In this document: piece by piece, positions 14,909-28,983 of the stretch | Layout: every line of letters begins with the position of its first letter | Position numbering within the stretch: position 1 is the first letter of the stretch | Origin: Streptomyces sp. NBC_01283 | Lineage (GTDB): Bacteria > Actinomycetota > Actinomycetes > Streptomycetales > Streptomycetaceae | Direction: 5' to 3' | Length of the DNA: 64,000 nt | Assembly (NCBI RefSeq): GCF_041435335.1 | Contig: NZ_CP108430.1 | Location: 4,619,501-4,683,500, forward strand | Made by a program: the position numbers and the translations under genes | Notes under the pieces: generated by a model | The model's database searches: none | The model's input: only the letters and a program-made list of their open reading frames with translations | What the model was told of the DNA's origin: nothing

Positions 14909-16065
14909 TGGCCAAGCGACGCCCCAACGGCGGAGGAACGATCACCAAGCGGGCAGATGGCCGCTACCAGGGAGCCGCGTACGTCACCGACTCGGACGGC
15001 AACCGCGTCCGTAAGTACGTGTACGGCCGGACGTGGGACGAAGCCAACGAGAAGCTCGGCAAGCTCCAGGACCAGGAACGGAACGGCATCCCGGTGCCGT
15101 CTCGCTCGTGGTCGCTCGGCGAGTGGCTGGCCTACTGGCTAGAGCACATCGTGAAGCCGGAGAAGGAGCACAACACGTACGTGAAGTACGAGTCCAAGGT
15201 GCGGCTCTACCTCGAACCCCACCTGGGCAAGAAGTCGATGGTCAAGCTCACTCCGGCGCAGCTCCGTGCGTTCATGAGTGCTCTCACGCGCGCGAAGGTC
15301 GGCGCGGCTACCCGCTTCGAGGTCCTGCGGACCCTCCGGAACGCGCTCAATCGCGCCGTGAAAGAGGAGATCCTCACGCGGAACGTCGCCCTGCTGGTCG
15401 ACATGCCCAAGGTCAGCAAGGACAAGAGCAAGGCGTGGAACGCCCCGGAGGCGATCACCTTCCTCCGGGCGTCGCGTGCTCACCGCTTCTATGCCGCCTG
15501 CGTCCTGGTGCTCGTCCTCGGCCTTCGCCGCAGTGAGGTCCTGGGCCTGCGCTGGCAGGACATCGACTTCGAGACCGGACAGTTCACGCCGACCAAGCAG
15601 GTCCAGCGCGAGAAGGGCGTGGGCCTGGTCCTCAAGGACCTCAAGACTGAGTCCTCACAGGCGGTTCTACCCCTGCCAGAGTTCTGCGCCCGAGCCCTGG
15701 AGGAGCGGCGAACGCTGCAAGAGCTGGAGCGGAAGATCGTCGGTGATGCCTGGGCGCAAGAGCCGGGCTACGACGTGATCTTCTCGTCCGAGCGCGGTGG
15801 GCTGACGGACCCGGTCGGGTTCTCGCGGATGTTCAACGCTCTGGTGAAGCGTGCCGGAGTCCGCCGGATCACGGTCCGGCTCGCTCGGCACACCTGCGGC
15901 ACCCTGCTCGCGTTCCTGAAGGTGCATCCCAAGGTCGCTCAGGCGATCCTTCGGCATAGCCAGATCAGCATGACCATGGATGTCTATACACACGTTGTGG
16001 GCGACGGGGAGCGGGAAGCCGTCTCGCTGCTCGCCGACCTGTTGGAAGATCCGCTCATCGGCTGA
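14908..16065 (+). CDS. int: Tyrosine site-specific integrase
   Basis: 385 aa. An N-terminal arm-binding domain (GTITKRADGRYQGAAYV) and a SAM-like core-binding domain (about residues 65-150) precede the catalytic domain with Arg in LGLRRSEVLGLRW (about 207), RLARHTCGTLL (about 323), LRHSQ and the nucleophile Tyr in MDVYTHV (about 359). The usual H-x-x-R of box II reads R-L-A-R here, so the conserved His is replaced by Arg. Int recombines attP with the tRNA-Ile attB. It ends 58 bp from attR. Confidence 0.93.
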   Translation: MAKRRPNGGGTITKRADGRYQGAAYVTDSDGNRVRKYVYGRTWDEANEKLGKLQDQERNGIPVPSRSWSLGEWLAYWLEHIVKPEKEHNTYVKYESKVRLYLEPHLGKKSMVKLTPAQLRAFMSALTRAKVGAATRFEVLRTLRNALNRAVKEEILTRNVALLVDMPKVSKDKSKAWNAPEAITFLRASRAHRFYAACVLVLVLGLRRSEVLGLRWQDIDFETGQFTPTKQVQREKGVGLVLKDLKTESSQAVLPLPEFCARALEERRTLQELERKIVGDAWAQEPGYDVIFSSERGGLTDPVGFSRMFNALVKRAGVRRITVRLARHTCGTLLAFLKVHPKVAQAILRHSQISMTMDVYTHVVGDGEREAVSLLADLLEDPLIG

Positions 16066-16082
16066 TGTCAGCCGTAGATGTC

Positions 16083-16116
16083 AAAGACCCCCAGCCGCGA
16101 TTGGCTGGGGGTCTTT
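16083..16116. terminator. Bidirectional terminator between int and tRNA-Ile
   Basis: AAAGACCCCCAGCC-GCGATT-GGCTGGGGGTCTTT. It ends int on the plus strand and the tRNA on the minus strand. Its core resembles the original tRNA terminator near attL (GACCCCCAGCC). Confidence 0.9.
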
Positions 16117-16122
16117 GTGCTG

Positions 16123-16166
16123 GTGGGGCTAACAGGATTTGAACCTGTGGCCTCATCCTTATCAGG
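16123..16166. repeat. attR: attR: 44-bp core inside tRNA-Ile
   Basis: Identical over 44 bp to 6816-6859. It spans the tRNA-Ile 3' half, from the anticodon loop through the discriminator base. Confidence 0.93.
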
Positions 16167-16197
16167 GATGCGCTCTAACCAACTGAGCTATAGCCCC
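16124..16197 (-). tRNA. tRNA-Ile(GAT)
   Basis: 74 nt on the minus strand: acceptor GGGGCTA/TAGCCCC, D-arm TAGCTCAGTTGGTTAGAGC, anticodon loop CTGATAA (GAT) between CATCC and GGATG, T-arm ACAGGTTCAAATCCTGT. The bases after the discriminator A are CCA (complement of 16121-16123), supplied by the integrated element; at attL the same place reads CAG. Confidence 0.98.
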
Positions 16198-16233
16198 GCC
16201 GCGCTGCGGTATGTCCCGCGCGCTGACCTCTGA

Positions 16234-16262
16234 AGATTAGCGCACGTGCGGGCCAGTCCCAA
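16234..16262 (-). promoter_or_regulatory. tRNA-Ile promoter
   Basis: On the minus strand TTGGGA (16262-16257), a 17-nt spacer, then TAATCT (16239-16234), about 37 nt before the mature tRNA 5' end. Confidence 0.65.
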
Positions 16263-16456
16263 AATCGATACCTCCGCGGGCACCGGGCCGGCCGTGCGGG
16301 CCGGGCTCAGCCCGGCTCAGGCTGGTCCACCCCAGGGTCCGACCACCCCACTGCCCGGCCCAGCCGCAATACGGAACAGGGCCCCGCTCCGTACGAGCGA
16401 GACCCTGGACCAGTAACCAAGAGAGCGGGAAGAGAACGGGAAACGAGAGGCGAGAA

Positions 16457-17182
16457 CTACTCGTCCTCGGCCAGCGTCAGCTCAACGCCGCCCACGAAGC
16501 CCGCGGAGAGGTTGTAGATGAACGCGCCGAGCGTCGCCAGCGCCGTGGCGAGGACCACGTCGATGACCGCGATGATCGTCGTGAACATCAGGACGCGCGG
16601 CAGCGACAGGAAGGACTGCAGGTCGAAGCCGTTGGACTCGTTCGAGCCCGTCGCCTCCGAGATCGTGCCGCCCACCGTGGAGAAGACGCCCATGGCGTCC
16701 ATGACCATCCACAGCACGGCGGCCGCGACGATCGTGCAGATGCCGAGCGCGATGGAGAGCAGGAAGCTGACCTTCATCACCGACCAGGGATCGGCCTTGG
16801 CCACCCGCAGCCGCGCCTTGCGCGTACGAGGCATCGTGCGCGCCCCCGTCCGCGGCCTGCGCACGGAGCCCGTCTGGGATCCCTGCTGGTAGGCCTGCGG
16901 CGGGTGGTACGGCTGCGATCCCTGCTGCTGGGGCTGGCGCTCGCCGGGCAGAGCACCGGTGGCGTTCTGCGCCCCCTGGCCCCCTTGGGTCCCTTGGGCT
17001 CCTTGAGTCCCGCCGCCGTACTGCGCTGACTGTGCGGGCTGCGGCCCTCGGGTGTCTGTCACGGTTCCCCCCTGGGATCCACGAGACTCATGCGAGTCGG
17101 GAGAATCAGTGGCGGAGCCACGGACACCGTCTGTACCGGCTGGGCCGGCTCCACTAGCTCCGGCGCCCGTGGCTCCACTCAC
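16457..17182 (-). CDS. DUF3566 membrane protein downstream of gyrA
   Basis: 241 aa from GTG 17182 (GAGGAGAGAG upstream, 18 bp after the gyrA stop). The first half is disordered and rich in Gly, Gln, Thr, Ser and Pro; the DUF3566 domain follows a basic RTRKARLRVAKADPWSVMK segment and has two membrane helices (SFLLSIALGICTIVAAAVLW; LMFTTIIAVIDVVLATALAT). The family sits next to gyrA throughout actinobacteria (Rv0007 in Mycobacterium tuberculosis) and is thought to act in envelope growth or division; the exact role is not established. It appears to be the last gene of the gyrB-gyrA-DUF3566 run. A small stem (16300-16316) lies downstream. Confidence 0.9.
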   Translation of the reverse strand: MSGATGAGASGAGPAGTDGVRGSATDSPDSHESRGSQGGTVTDTRGPQPAQSAQYGGGTQGAQGTQGGQGAQNATGALPGERQPQQQGSQPYHPPQAYQQGSQTGSVRRPRTGARTMPRTRKARLRVAKADPWSVMKVSFLLSIALGICTIVAAAVLWMVMDAMGVFSTVGGTISEATGSNESNGFDLQSFLSLPRVLMFTTIIAVIDVVLATALATLGAFIYNLSAGFVGGVELTLAEDE

Positions 17183-17200
17183 GATGACTCTCTCCTCGCG

Positions 17201-19801
<2,601 letters not shown>

Positions 19802-19843
19802 TGCTGGTCAAAGTCCTTTCGAGGTGCGGCTTGTACGGCCGAC

Positions 19844-21952
<2,109 letters not shown>

Positions 21953-22178
21953 TCAGCGATAGTCAGCGTTGTTCTATGCGTCCCACGCGTGGGGCGCGAT
22001 TAGCTTCCAGTCTACCGGTAGCGCCGACAGTGATGGGGGTTTGCCGGTACCTGAGTCCGCATGTGCCGTCCTGAACCGGCATCATCCGACTCCCCATATG
22101 CGGCCCGGGGCTCTAAGAGGCTCACAGCGGCACTCAGCGCTTCGGGGTGTCAACCTTGAGCTACCACCCGGTACGGCC

Positions 22179-22742
22179 TCAGCCGTAGGTGTCCCCGGGG
22201 CCCATGCTGCCCGGCGCGCGCAGGGGTCCGAAGCGGCGCGCGGGGCCGCCGGGACCGAGGACTTTGATGAGGCGCACGGTGCCGTGGCCCAGGTCCTCGT
22301 TGAGGCGCGCGACCAGCTGGGGGGCCAGGAGCCGCAGGTTCGTCGCCCAGGCCGTGGAGTCGCACTGGACGGTCAGGACGCGCTCGTTCTCGTCGTACCG
22401 CTGCGGGACGCAGTGGTTGGCCAGGTCTTCGCCGACGATCTGCGGCCAGCGGCCCATCACCCCGCCGACCGCGGCCGGCGTCTCCCAGCCGCGCTCGGTG
22501 ATCAGGCGGTTGATGGCGGAGCCGAGCGGCTGCGGGTCACGCCCGTCGGCGCGCGCGCCGGAGCGCAGGCCGCCCCTGCGGGCCTGCTTCTTCTGCTGCG
22601 CGGCGTCGCCACGCGCGCGTGCCTGTTCCTTGGCCGCGCGGAGGGCGACCCGGGCGAGGTCGACGCCGGAGGGCTCGGGGGTCTTCGGCTTCTCCTGGGG
22701 AGCGTCCAAGGGGGTGTCCTTGGCGGGCTCTTCGGCGCTCAT
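22179..22742 (-). CDS. DUF721 (DciA-like) protein
   Basis: 187 aa from ATG 22742 (GGGAG 6 nt upstream). An N-terminal disordered Lys/Pro/Ala part leads into the DUF721 domain (about residues 85-170: LGSAINRLITERGWETPAAV, WPQIVGEDLANHCVP, LTVQCDSTAWATNLRLLAPQ). DUF721 proteins related to DciA load the replicative helicase in bacteria lacking DnaC, and the position next to recF, dnaN and dnaA fits such a role; for Streptomyces this is inferred. The RecF stop is 23 bp upstream. Confidence 0.9.
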   Translation of the reverse strand: MSAEEPAKDTPLDAPQEKPKTPEPSGVDLARVALRAAKEQARARGDAAQQKKQARRGGLRSGARADGRDPQPLGSAINRLITERGWETPAAVGGVMGRWPQIVGEDLANHCVPQRYDENERVLTVQCDSTAWATNLRLLAPQLVARLNEDLGHGTVRLIKVLGPGGPARRFGPLRAPGSMGPGDTYG

Positions 22743-22764
22743 GCGCGCTCCCTGTTGACGTGCG

Positions 22765-23886
22765 TCATACGCGCTCCACCGCGCCGTCCGCCACCGCGAA
22801 CCGCGTCCCGGCGAGCACGCCCGGCACGTCGTCGTCGACCGCGGCCGTGACCAGGACCTGCTCGCCCGGCGCCACCAGCTCCGCGAGGCGCTCCCTGCGG
22901 CGCGCGTCGAGCTCCGCGAACACGTCGTCCAGGACGAGCACGGGCTCATTGCCTTCCGCGCGCAGGAGGTCGTACGAGGCCAGGCGCAGCGCCAGGGCGT
23001 ACGACCAGGACTCGCCATGGCTCGCGTACCCCTTGGCGGGGAGCTGGCCGAGCTTGAGGAGCAGGTCGTCGCGGTGCGGGCCGACCAGCGTCACGCCCCG
23101 CTCGATCTCCTGCTTGCGCACCTCTTCGAGGGCGGCGATCAGCTGCTCGAACAGCACCTCGCGGGTGTGGCCATCGCCGGGCGCCGACGGCTTGTACTCC
23201 AGCGAGACGGGGCCGCCGCCGGGTGCCAGCTGTTCGTACGCCTTGTCGGCGAGCGGCTGCAGCGCGGCGATCAGGTCGAGCCGCTGGGTGAGCAGCTCCG
23301 CACCCACGCGCGCGAGGTGCTGGTCCCAGACGTCGAGGGTGGACAGGTCCATGGTGCGGCCACCGTGCCGCCGTGCCAGGGCCGCCGACTTCAGGAGGGT
23401 GTTGCGCTGCTTCAGCACACGGTCGTAGTCGGACCGCACACCGGCCATGCGCGGGGAACGCGCCGTGATCAGCTCGTCTAGGAACCGACGGCGCTCACCC
23501 GGGTCGCCCTTGATCAGCGCCAGATCTTCGGGGGCGAACAGCACCGTGCGGACGATCCCGAGCACATCGCGGGGCCTGACCTGCGAGGACCTGTTGATCC
23601 GGGCGCGATTGGCCTTGCCCGGGTTGAGCTCCAGTTCGACCAGCTGCTGGCGCTCGCCCTGCTGGACCGCGGCCCGGACGACGGCACGCTCGGCGCCCAT
23701 GCGCACCAGGGGGGCGTCCGAGGAGACCCGGTGGCTGCCGAGCGTGGCGAGATAGCCGACGGCCTCCACGAGGTTCGTCTTGCCCTGGCCGTTCGGGCCC
23801 ACGAACGCGGTGACTCCCGGATCGAGAGGGACCTCGACCCGGGAGTACGAGCGGAAGTCGGCCAGCGACAGATGCGTGACGTGCAT
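22765..23886 (-). CDS. recF: DNA replication and repair protein RecF
   Basis: 373 aa SMC-like ATPase that helps load RecA on gapped DNA with RecO and RecR. Walker A is GPNGQGKTN (about 30-38); the signature [13 protein letters not shown] and the Walker [12 protein letters not shown] are both present, and the length matches the family. The start ATG 23886 gives [14 protein letters not shown]. Downstream of gnd and dnaN in the conserved order. Confidence 0.97.
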   Translation of the reverse strand: MHVTHLSLADFRSYSRVEVPLDPGVTAFVGPNGQGKTNLVEAVGYLATLGSHRVSSDAPLVRMGAERAVVRAAVQQGERQQLVELELNPGKANRARINRSSQVRPRDVLGIVRTVLFAPEDLALIKGDPGERRRFLDELITARSPRMAGVRSDYDRVLKQRNTLLKSAALARRHGGRTMDLSTLDVWDQHLARVGAELLTQRLDLIAALQPLADKAYEQLAPGGGPVSLEYKPSAPGDGHTREVLFEQLIAALEEVRKQEIERGVTLVGPHRDDLLLKLGQLPAKGYASHGESWSYALALRLASYDLLRAEGNEPVLVLDDVFAELDARRRERLAELVAPGEQVLVTAAVDDDVPGVLAGTRFAVADGAVERV

Positions 23887-23967
23887 GGTGTGCGCCGACC
23901 TCCCCCGGCTTACTTCACTTGCTGAGAGGCCTGTGGGAAACGGCTGGCGTTCCCCACAGGCTGTGGA

Positions 23968-24852
23968 TCAGTTCTCGCTCTTGGACTCGACGGCGTGGCC
24001 ACCGAACTGGTTGCGCAGCGCGGCGATCATCTTCATCTGCGGGGAGTCGTCCTGGCGCGAGGCGAACCGGGCGAAGAGCGAGGCCGTGATCGCGGGCAGC
24101 GGCACGGCGTTGTCGATGGCGGCTTCCACCGTCCACCGGCCCTCGCCGGAGTCCTGCGCGAAGCCGCGCAGCTTCGCCAGGTGCTCGTCGTCGTCCAGGG
24201 CGTTGACCGCGAGGTCGAGCAGCCAGGAACGGATGACCGTGCCCTCCTGCCACGAGCGGAAGACCTCGCGCACGTCCGTGACGGAGTCGACTTTCTCCAG
24301 GAGCTCCCAGCCCTCGGCGTAGGCCTGCATCATGGCGTACTCGATGCCGTTGTGGACCATCTTCGAGAAGTGGCCGGCGCCGATCTTGCCCGCGTGGACC
24401 GAGCCGAAGTCACCCTCGGGCTTGAGGGCGTCGAAGATCGGCTGGACCTTCGCGATGTTCTCGGTGTCGCCGCCGTACATCAGGGCGTAGCCGTTCTGCA
24501 GGCCCCAGACGCCGCCGGAGACGCCGCAGTCGACGAAGCCGATGCCCTTGGCGGCGAGCTGCTCGCCGTGCTTCTCGTCGTCCGTCCAGCGGGAGTTCCC
24601 GCCGTCCACGACGACGTCACCGGGCTGGAGCAGCTCGGCGAGCTCGTCGACGGTGGACTGGGTCGCGGCTCCGGCCGGGACCATCACCCATACGACGCGC
24701 GGGCCCTTGAGCTTGCCCACAAGCTCTTCGAGGCTGTGGACGTCCGCGACGTCCGCGTTCCGGTCGTATCCGATGACGGTGTGGCCTGCGCGGCGGATGC
24801 GCTCGCGCATGTTGCCGCCCATCTTGCCGAGGCCGACGAGACCGAGCTCCAT
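23968..24852 (-). CDS. gnd: 6-phosphogluconate dehydrogenase (decarboxylating, YqeC/GndA type)
   Basis: 294 aa, the short class. It oxidises 6-phosphogluconate to ribulose 5-phosphate and CO2, making NAD(P)H in the pentose phosphate pathway. Rossmann motif GLVGLGKMGGNM (about 4-15); substrate and catalytic residues in VVDGGNSRW, GVSGGVWGLQNGYALMYGG and KMVHNGIEYAMMQAYAEG. It lies between dnaN and recF as is usual in Streptomyces, likely co-transcribed with dnaN (89-bp gap). ATG 24852 with AAGGAA upstream. Confidence 0.96.
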   Translation of the reverse strand: MELGLVGLGKMGGNMRERIRRAGHTVIGYDRNADVADVHSLEELVGKLKGPRVVWVMVPAGAATQSTVDELAELLQPGDVVVDGGNSRWTDDEKHGEQLAAKGIGFVDCGVSGGVWGLQNGYALMYGGDTENIAKVQPIFDALKPEGDFGSVHAGKIGAGHFSKMVHNGIEYAMMQAYAEGWELLEKVDSVTDVREVFRSWQEGTVIRSWLLDLAVNALDDDEHLAKLRGFAQDSGEGRWTVEAAIDNAVPLPAITASLFARFASRQDDSPQMKMIAALRNQFGGHAVESKSEN

Positions 24853-24941
24853 CAGTGGTTCCTTAAGTCGCGATGTGGCGTGGAGGCACCTTCGTACCCG
24901 CGTCCGAGCCTACGCCCGGACGCACGCTCACACCTGTGGGC

Positions 24942-26072
24942 TCAGCCGCTCAGACGTACCGGCATGATCAGGTACTTGTAGGCCTCGTCGGCCTCCGCGT
25001 CCACGGCCGGCCTGCCGCTCAGGAGTGCGGGCTTCGTCGACGTCGTGAACGACAGCTGGGCGACCGGGGAGTCGATCGCGCTCAGGCCGTCGAGCAGGAA
25101 CGTCGGGTTGAAGGCGATCGAGACGTCGTCGCCCTCGAGCTGGGCGTCGACCCTCTCCACAGCCTGTGCGTCGTCGCTGGAGCCGGCCTCCAGGATCAGC
25201 ACGCCCTGCTCGAAGCTGAGCCGGACCGGAGTGTTCCGCTCGGCCACCAGGGCCACGCGCTTCACGGCCTCGACGAACGGGGCGGTCTCGATGACCGCGA
25301 TCGAGTTGAACTCCGTGGGGAAGAGCGTCTTGTACTTCGGCAGGTCGCCCTCGAGGAGACGCGTGGTCGTACGCCGGCCTGCGCCCTCGAAGCCGATCAG
25401 GCCCTCACCGGCACCGGAGCCGGACAGCGCCAGGGTGACCGTGTCGCCGCTCGTGAGCGCCTTGGCGGTGTCCAGGAGCGTCTTGGCGGGCACCAGGGCG
25501 ACCGCGGACGCCTCGGGGTTCTCCGGCTTCCACAGGAACTCGCGGACCGCGAAGCGGTAGCGGTCGGTGGAGGCCAGCGTGACGGTGTCGCCCTCGATCT
25601 CGATGCGTACGCCGGTCAGGACGGGCAGCGTGTCGTCGCGGCCCGCGGCGATGGCCACCTGGGCGGCGGCGGAGGCGAAGACCTCACCGGGGACCGTGCC
25701 GGTCGCGGTGGGCATCTGCGGCAGCGCGGGGTACTCCTCCACAGGAAGCGTGTGGAGTGTGAATCGCGAGGAGCCGCAGACCACCGTGGCCCGCACACCG
25801 TCTGTGGAGATCTCCACCGGACGGTTGGGAAGGGCGCGGCAGATGTCGGCGAGCAACCGGCCGGAGACGAGGACCGTGCCCTCGTCGTCGATCTCGGCGT
25901 CTACGGAGACACGCGCCGAGACCTCGTAGTCGAAGCTGGAGAGGCTGAGTGCGCCTTCCTCGGCCTTCAGCAGCAGTCCCGCCAGGACAGGTGCCGGTGG
26001 CCGGGCCGGGAGACTGCGCGCCGCCCACGCCACCGCCTCTGCGAGTACGTCGCGTTCCACCCGGATCTTCAC
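24942..26072 (-). CDS. dnaN: DNA polymerase III beta sliding clamp
   Basis: 376 aa from GTG 26072. The three-domain clamp fold is recognisable: VKIRVERDVLAEAVAWAARS opening, PAPVLAGLLLKAEEGALSLS, and the closing YLIMPVRLSG that forms part of the hydrophobic peptide-binding pocket. It is the processivity ring for the replicase and a hub for repair proteins. It follows oriC, and its promoter is expected in the origin-proximal 100 bp. Confidence 0.98.
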   Translation of the reverse strand: MKIRVERDVLAEAVAWAARSLPARPPAPVLAGLLLKAEEGALSLSSFDYEVSARVSVDAEIDDEGTVLVSGRLLADICRALPNRPVEISTDGVRATVVCGSSRFTLHTLPVEEYPALPQMPTATGTVPGEVFASAAAQVAIAAGRDDTLPVLTGVRIEIEGDTVTLASTDRYRFAVREFLWKPENPEASAVALVPAKTLLDTAKALTSGDTVTLALSGSGAGEGLIGFEGAGRRTTTRLLEGDLPKYKTLFPTEFNSIAVIETAPFVEAVKRVALVAERNTPVRLSFEQGVLILEAGSSDDAQAVERVDAQLEGDDVSIAFNPTFLLDGLSAIDSPVAQLSFTTSTKPALLSGRPAVDAEADEAYKYLIMPVRLSG

Positions 26073-26181
26073 TTAGCCGCCCTCCTGCTGTTGCTGGCAC
26101 TGGGGACCAGTCTGACGCACCGCACTGACAGCGGGTGCCCGTCGGGGTCAAGTCGTGACGAGCGGCGTCGGAGGTCCAGAG

Positions 26182-26765
26182 GGCGAGTTGTGCACAGGCC
26201 CCTCTTCCAAGCGAATTTCCCGGTAACTCTAAGTGGGAGTAGTAGTAGGGCCTGTGGAAACCGTGGATAACCGTGTTTTCGCAGGTCAGTGCCGGTTTTT
26301 TATCCACTGCGCCTGTGGGCGGAGGCGGTGGACAACCGGTGGTTTCTGTGGACGGGCGAAAGTTCTGCACACCCGATGCACAGGCAGGGGCTACTTCTCC
26401 CCAGCGCTGTCCCCAGCTTTACCCACCTTCCCCACAGGCCAACCGACCACCTTGGTGTGACGCCTTTCACTCGGCACGGTGACGGGGCGCGTTGCGTTGC
26501 CGAACAGTGGACAGGCGTGTGGAGAAGCTGGGGAAAGCTGGGGACAACCGGCTCGAGCCTGTGGGTTGCCGGTGGACAAGTTCGTGCACAGCCTGTGGAC
26601 GAGATTTTCCTCCACAGGCTGTGGAGGACCGTCGTCCACCAATCCACAACCACCTGACCTGGCTTGATGATCCTTCAGCAGGGTCCCCTGTGGACATCAT
26701 CTGGACAACTTCCCGGTCCCCAGGGTGTGGAAGGAAAAAAGGACACACATCTGTGGAGAACAGGC
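26182..26765. other. oriC: Chromosomal replication origin oriC
   Basis: The roughly 0.9 kb between dnaN and dnaA carries a dense cluster of DnaA-box-like 9-mers (consensus TTGTCCACA, here with relaxed positions 1-3). Examples: TTGTGCACA 26188; GGTGGACAA 26327 and 26571; TGTGGACGG 26347; AGTGGACAG 26506; TGTGGACGA 26594; TCCTCCACA 26608; TGTGGAGGA 26620; TCGTCCACC 26632; CAATCCACA 26640; TGTGGACAT 26689; TCTGGACAA 26700; TGTGGAGAA 26752. Both orientations occur and most have GC-rich flanks, as in the Streptomyces origin. No box matches the strong TTGTCCACA perfectly. An A-rich patch (GGAAGGAAAAAAGG, 26729-26742) on the dnaA side may help unwinding. Confidence 0.93.
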
Positions 26766-26832
26766 CTCTCAGCTGGGGAAATCGAACAGCGGCGGGGGAC
26801 GAACGGGCTCCACGCGCGCGTACGCAACGGCA

Positions 26833-26866
26833 AAGGGCGCCCCGGCAGTTGTCCCGGGGCGCCCTT
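26833..26866 (-). terminator. dnaA terminator at the edge of oriC
   Basis: AAGGGCGCCCCGG (26833-26845) pairs with CCGGGGCGCCCTT (26854-26866), 8-nt loop; on the minus strand it is followed by TGCC. It lies 102 bp past the dnaA stop and would keep dnaA transcripts out of the origin. Confidence 0.8.
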
Positions 26867-26967
26867 CGTGACGTGTCAGCGATACGTCTCCGTGGCTCTC
26901 AGCGCGTCTGTGAGCAGCTCTGTGCGCGTGTCCGCGAGCGCGGACCGCGTGTCTGCCGAAGCCTGCG

Positions 26968-28890
26968 TCAGCCGTTCTTGATGCGGTTGGTGAGCTCGGT
27001 GACCTGGTTGTAGATCGAGCGCCGCTCGGCCATCAGCGCGCGGATCTTGCGGTCCGCGTGCATGACCGTCGTATGGTCGCGGCCGCCGAACTGAGCGCCG
27101 ATCTTGGGCAGCGAGAGGTCCGTGAGCTCGCGGCAGAGGTACATCGCGATCTGGCGCGCCGTCACCAGGACGCGGCTGCGGGAGGATCCGCAGAGGTCGT
27201 CCACGGTCAGTCCGAAGTAGTCCGCGGTCGCGGCCATGATGGCCGGCGCGGTGAGCTCCGGGGCGGCGTCCTCACCGCCGGGGATCAGGTCCTTGAGGAC
27301 GATCTCCGCCAGGCCCAGGTCCACCGGCTGTCGATTGAGCGAGGCGAAGGCCGTGACCCGGATCAGCGCGCCCTCGAGCTCACGGATGTTGCGTGAGATG
27401 CGGGACGCGATGAACTCCAGGACCTCGGGCGGGGCGTTGAGCTGCTCCTGCACCGCCTTCTTACGAAGGATGGCGATACGCGTCTCCAGCTCGGGCGGCT
27501 GGACGTCGGTGATCAGTCCCCACTCGAAGCGGTTGCGCAGCCGGTCCTCCAGGGTGACCAGCTGCTTGGGCGGCCGGTCACTGGAGAGCACGATCTGCTT
27601 GTTCGCGTTGTGGAGCGTATTGAAGGTGTGGAAGAACTCCTCCTGCGTCGACTCCTTGCTCGCGAGGAACTGGATGTCGTCGACGAGCAGGATGTCCATC
27701 TCGCGGTACCGCTTGCGGAAGGTGTCGCCCTTGCCGTCGCGGATGGAGTTGATGAACTCGTTCGTGAACTCCTCGGAGCTCACGTAGCGCACGCGCGTGC
27801 CGGGGTAGAGGCTGCGGGCGTAGTGCCCGATCGCGTGCAGAAGATGCGTTTTGCCGAGCCCGGACTCCCCGTAGATGAAGAGGGGGTTGTAGGCCTTGGC
27901 GGGCGCCTCGGCGACGGCGACGGCCGCCGCGTGCGCGAAGCGGTTCGAGGCACCGATGACGAAGGTGTCGAAGAGGTACTTGGGGTTCAGGCGCGCGGTG
28001 GGTTCGCCGGGGGCCGACGCGGGCGCCGGCTGCGCGGCCAGTGGGCCGGGGGTGCCGCTGCCATGGACGCCGTGGCCGTTTCCGTGGCCGCCGCCCCTGG
28101 GGTCGTGGCCGCCGGAGCCCGGGGACTGGTCGTGACGCTCGCGTCTTTCGTGACGGTCGTGGCGGTCCTGCTGATCCTGCCGGTCCTGGCGCTCCTGCCG
28201 GTCCTGCCGGTGCTGGTCGTACGGGGAGTGCCCCTGCGGCGGCTGCGAGCGGTAGTCGTGCTGCGGCTGCTGAGGGCTCGCGTACGGGTCCCGCTCGGGG
28301 AAGCCGAGCCGCGGCTGCTGCCAGCCGTAGTCGTCCTGCTGCTGGGGCTGCTGCTGCGGCCAGGCGCTGGGCCCGGGGCGCTGGTAGTCGGGGTACGCCG
28401 GGCGGGCGGTGGGCAGCTGGTCGGGTCCGCGGCCCGGGGAGTGCTCGTCCGGGGTGCGGCGGCCGTAATTGTCGTACGGCTCGTGGCCCTGACCGGGGCC
28501 CGGGTGCTGCTCGGGCTCCTCGTAGCGCTGCTGCTGTTGCTGGCCGGACTGATGCTGGCCGGGCTGGTGCTGGAGCGGCGGCGCCGGCGGGGTGGGCCTG
28601 TCCATGGGGTCGCCGACCGAGTCGTCCACCGTGATGGCGATACGGATCGGTCGGCCGCACTCGCGGCTCAGCGATTCACTGACGATCGGTGCGAGGCGCC
28701 CTTCGAGTACGCCCTTGGCGAATTCGTTCGGTACGGCCAGCAGAGCGGTATCGGCGACCAGCGCCAGTGGCTGGCAGCGCTTGATCCAGCGCTCGTCCTT
28801 CGCGTCTACACCGTGCCCCCGCCCCTCACCCAGCAGCTGCTCCAGAACTCGTGGCCACACTGCGGCAAGATCGGCAGGTACGTCAGCCAC
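26968..28890 (-). CDS. dnaA: Chromosomal replication initiator DnaA
   Basis: 640 aa. GTG 28890 gives [20 protein letters not shown], the usual Streptomyces start. Domain I (about 1-95) is followed by the long, Gln/Pro/His/Arg-rich domain II typical of Streptomyces (about 100-300, with repeated [14 protein letters not shown]). Domain III has Walker [10 protein letters not shown] (about 339) and Walker [12 protein letters not shown] (about 397). Domain IV carries the DNA-binding signature ([35 protein letters not shown]). It binds the boxes in oriC and opens the duplex. A perfect DnaA box in its promoter suggests autoregulation. Confidence 0.98.
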   Translation of the reverse strand: MADVPADLAAVWPRVLEQLLGEGRGHGVDAKDERWIKRCQPLALVADTALLAVPNEFAKGVLEGRLAPIVSESLSRECGRPIRIAITVDDSVGDPMDRPTPPAPPLQHQPGQHQSGQQQQQRYEEPEQHPGPGQGHEPYDNYGRRTPDEHSPGRGPDQLPTARPAYPDYQRPGPSAWPQQQPQQQDDYGWQQPRLGFPERDPYASPQQPQHDYRSQPPQGHSPYDQHRQDRQERQDRQDQQDRHDRHERRERHDQSPGSGGHDPRGGGHGNGHGVHGSGTPGPLAAQPAPASAPGEPTARLNPKYLFDTFVIGASNRFAHAAAVAVAEAPAKAYNPLFIYGESGLGKTHLLHAIGHYARSLYPGTRVRYVSSEEFTNEFINSIRDGKGDTFRKRYREMDILLVDDIQFLASKESTQEEFFHTFNTLHNANKQIVLSSDRPPKQLVTLEDRLRNRFEWGLITDVQPPELETRIAILRKKAVQEQLNAPPEVLEFIASRISRNIRELEGALIRVTAFASLNRQPVDLGLAEIVLKDLIPGGEDAAPELTAPAIMAATADYFGLTVDDLCGSSRSRVLVTARQIAMYLCRELTDLSLPKIGAQFGGRDHTTVMHADRKIRALMAERRSIYNQVTELTNRIKNG

Positions 28891-28983
28891 AAGGCACGCT
28901 CTCTCACGGGGTCCCACGAAGGTGTGGTTCTTGGGACGGAAATCGGGATGGGCAGGGAGAAGGGAATGAATCGGAGTTTGGCC

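Larger units (their letters stand above)
6816..16166. mobile_element. AICE (pSAM2-type integrative conjugative element) in tRNA-Ile
   Basis: A 9.3-kb element between 44-bp direct repeats derived from the tRNA-Ile 3' half. Its module order (Nudix/Pif, GntR/KorSA, SCO3933-like, FtsK/TraB translocase, Spd genes, RepSA, Xis, Int) is that of actinomycete integrative and conjugative elements. Int adjoins attR. All replication, excision and transfer genes look intact, so it may be functional. It lies unusually close to oriC, about 10 kb from it and next to gyrA. The left 1.2 kb (6860-8100) holds a decayed gene and a large palindrome rather than cargo. Confidence 0.93.

Noticed and set aside
23887..23967. 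DnaA-box-like TGTGGATCA between gnd and recF as an extra origin element
   Set aside because: A single weak match in a short gap; not distinguishable from chance.
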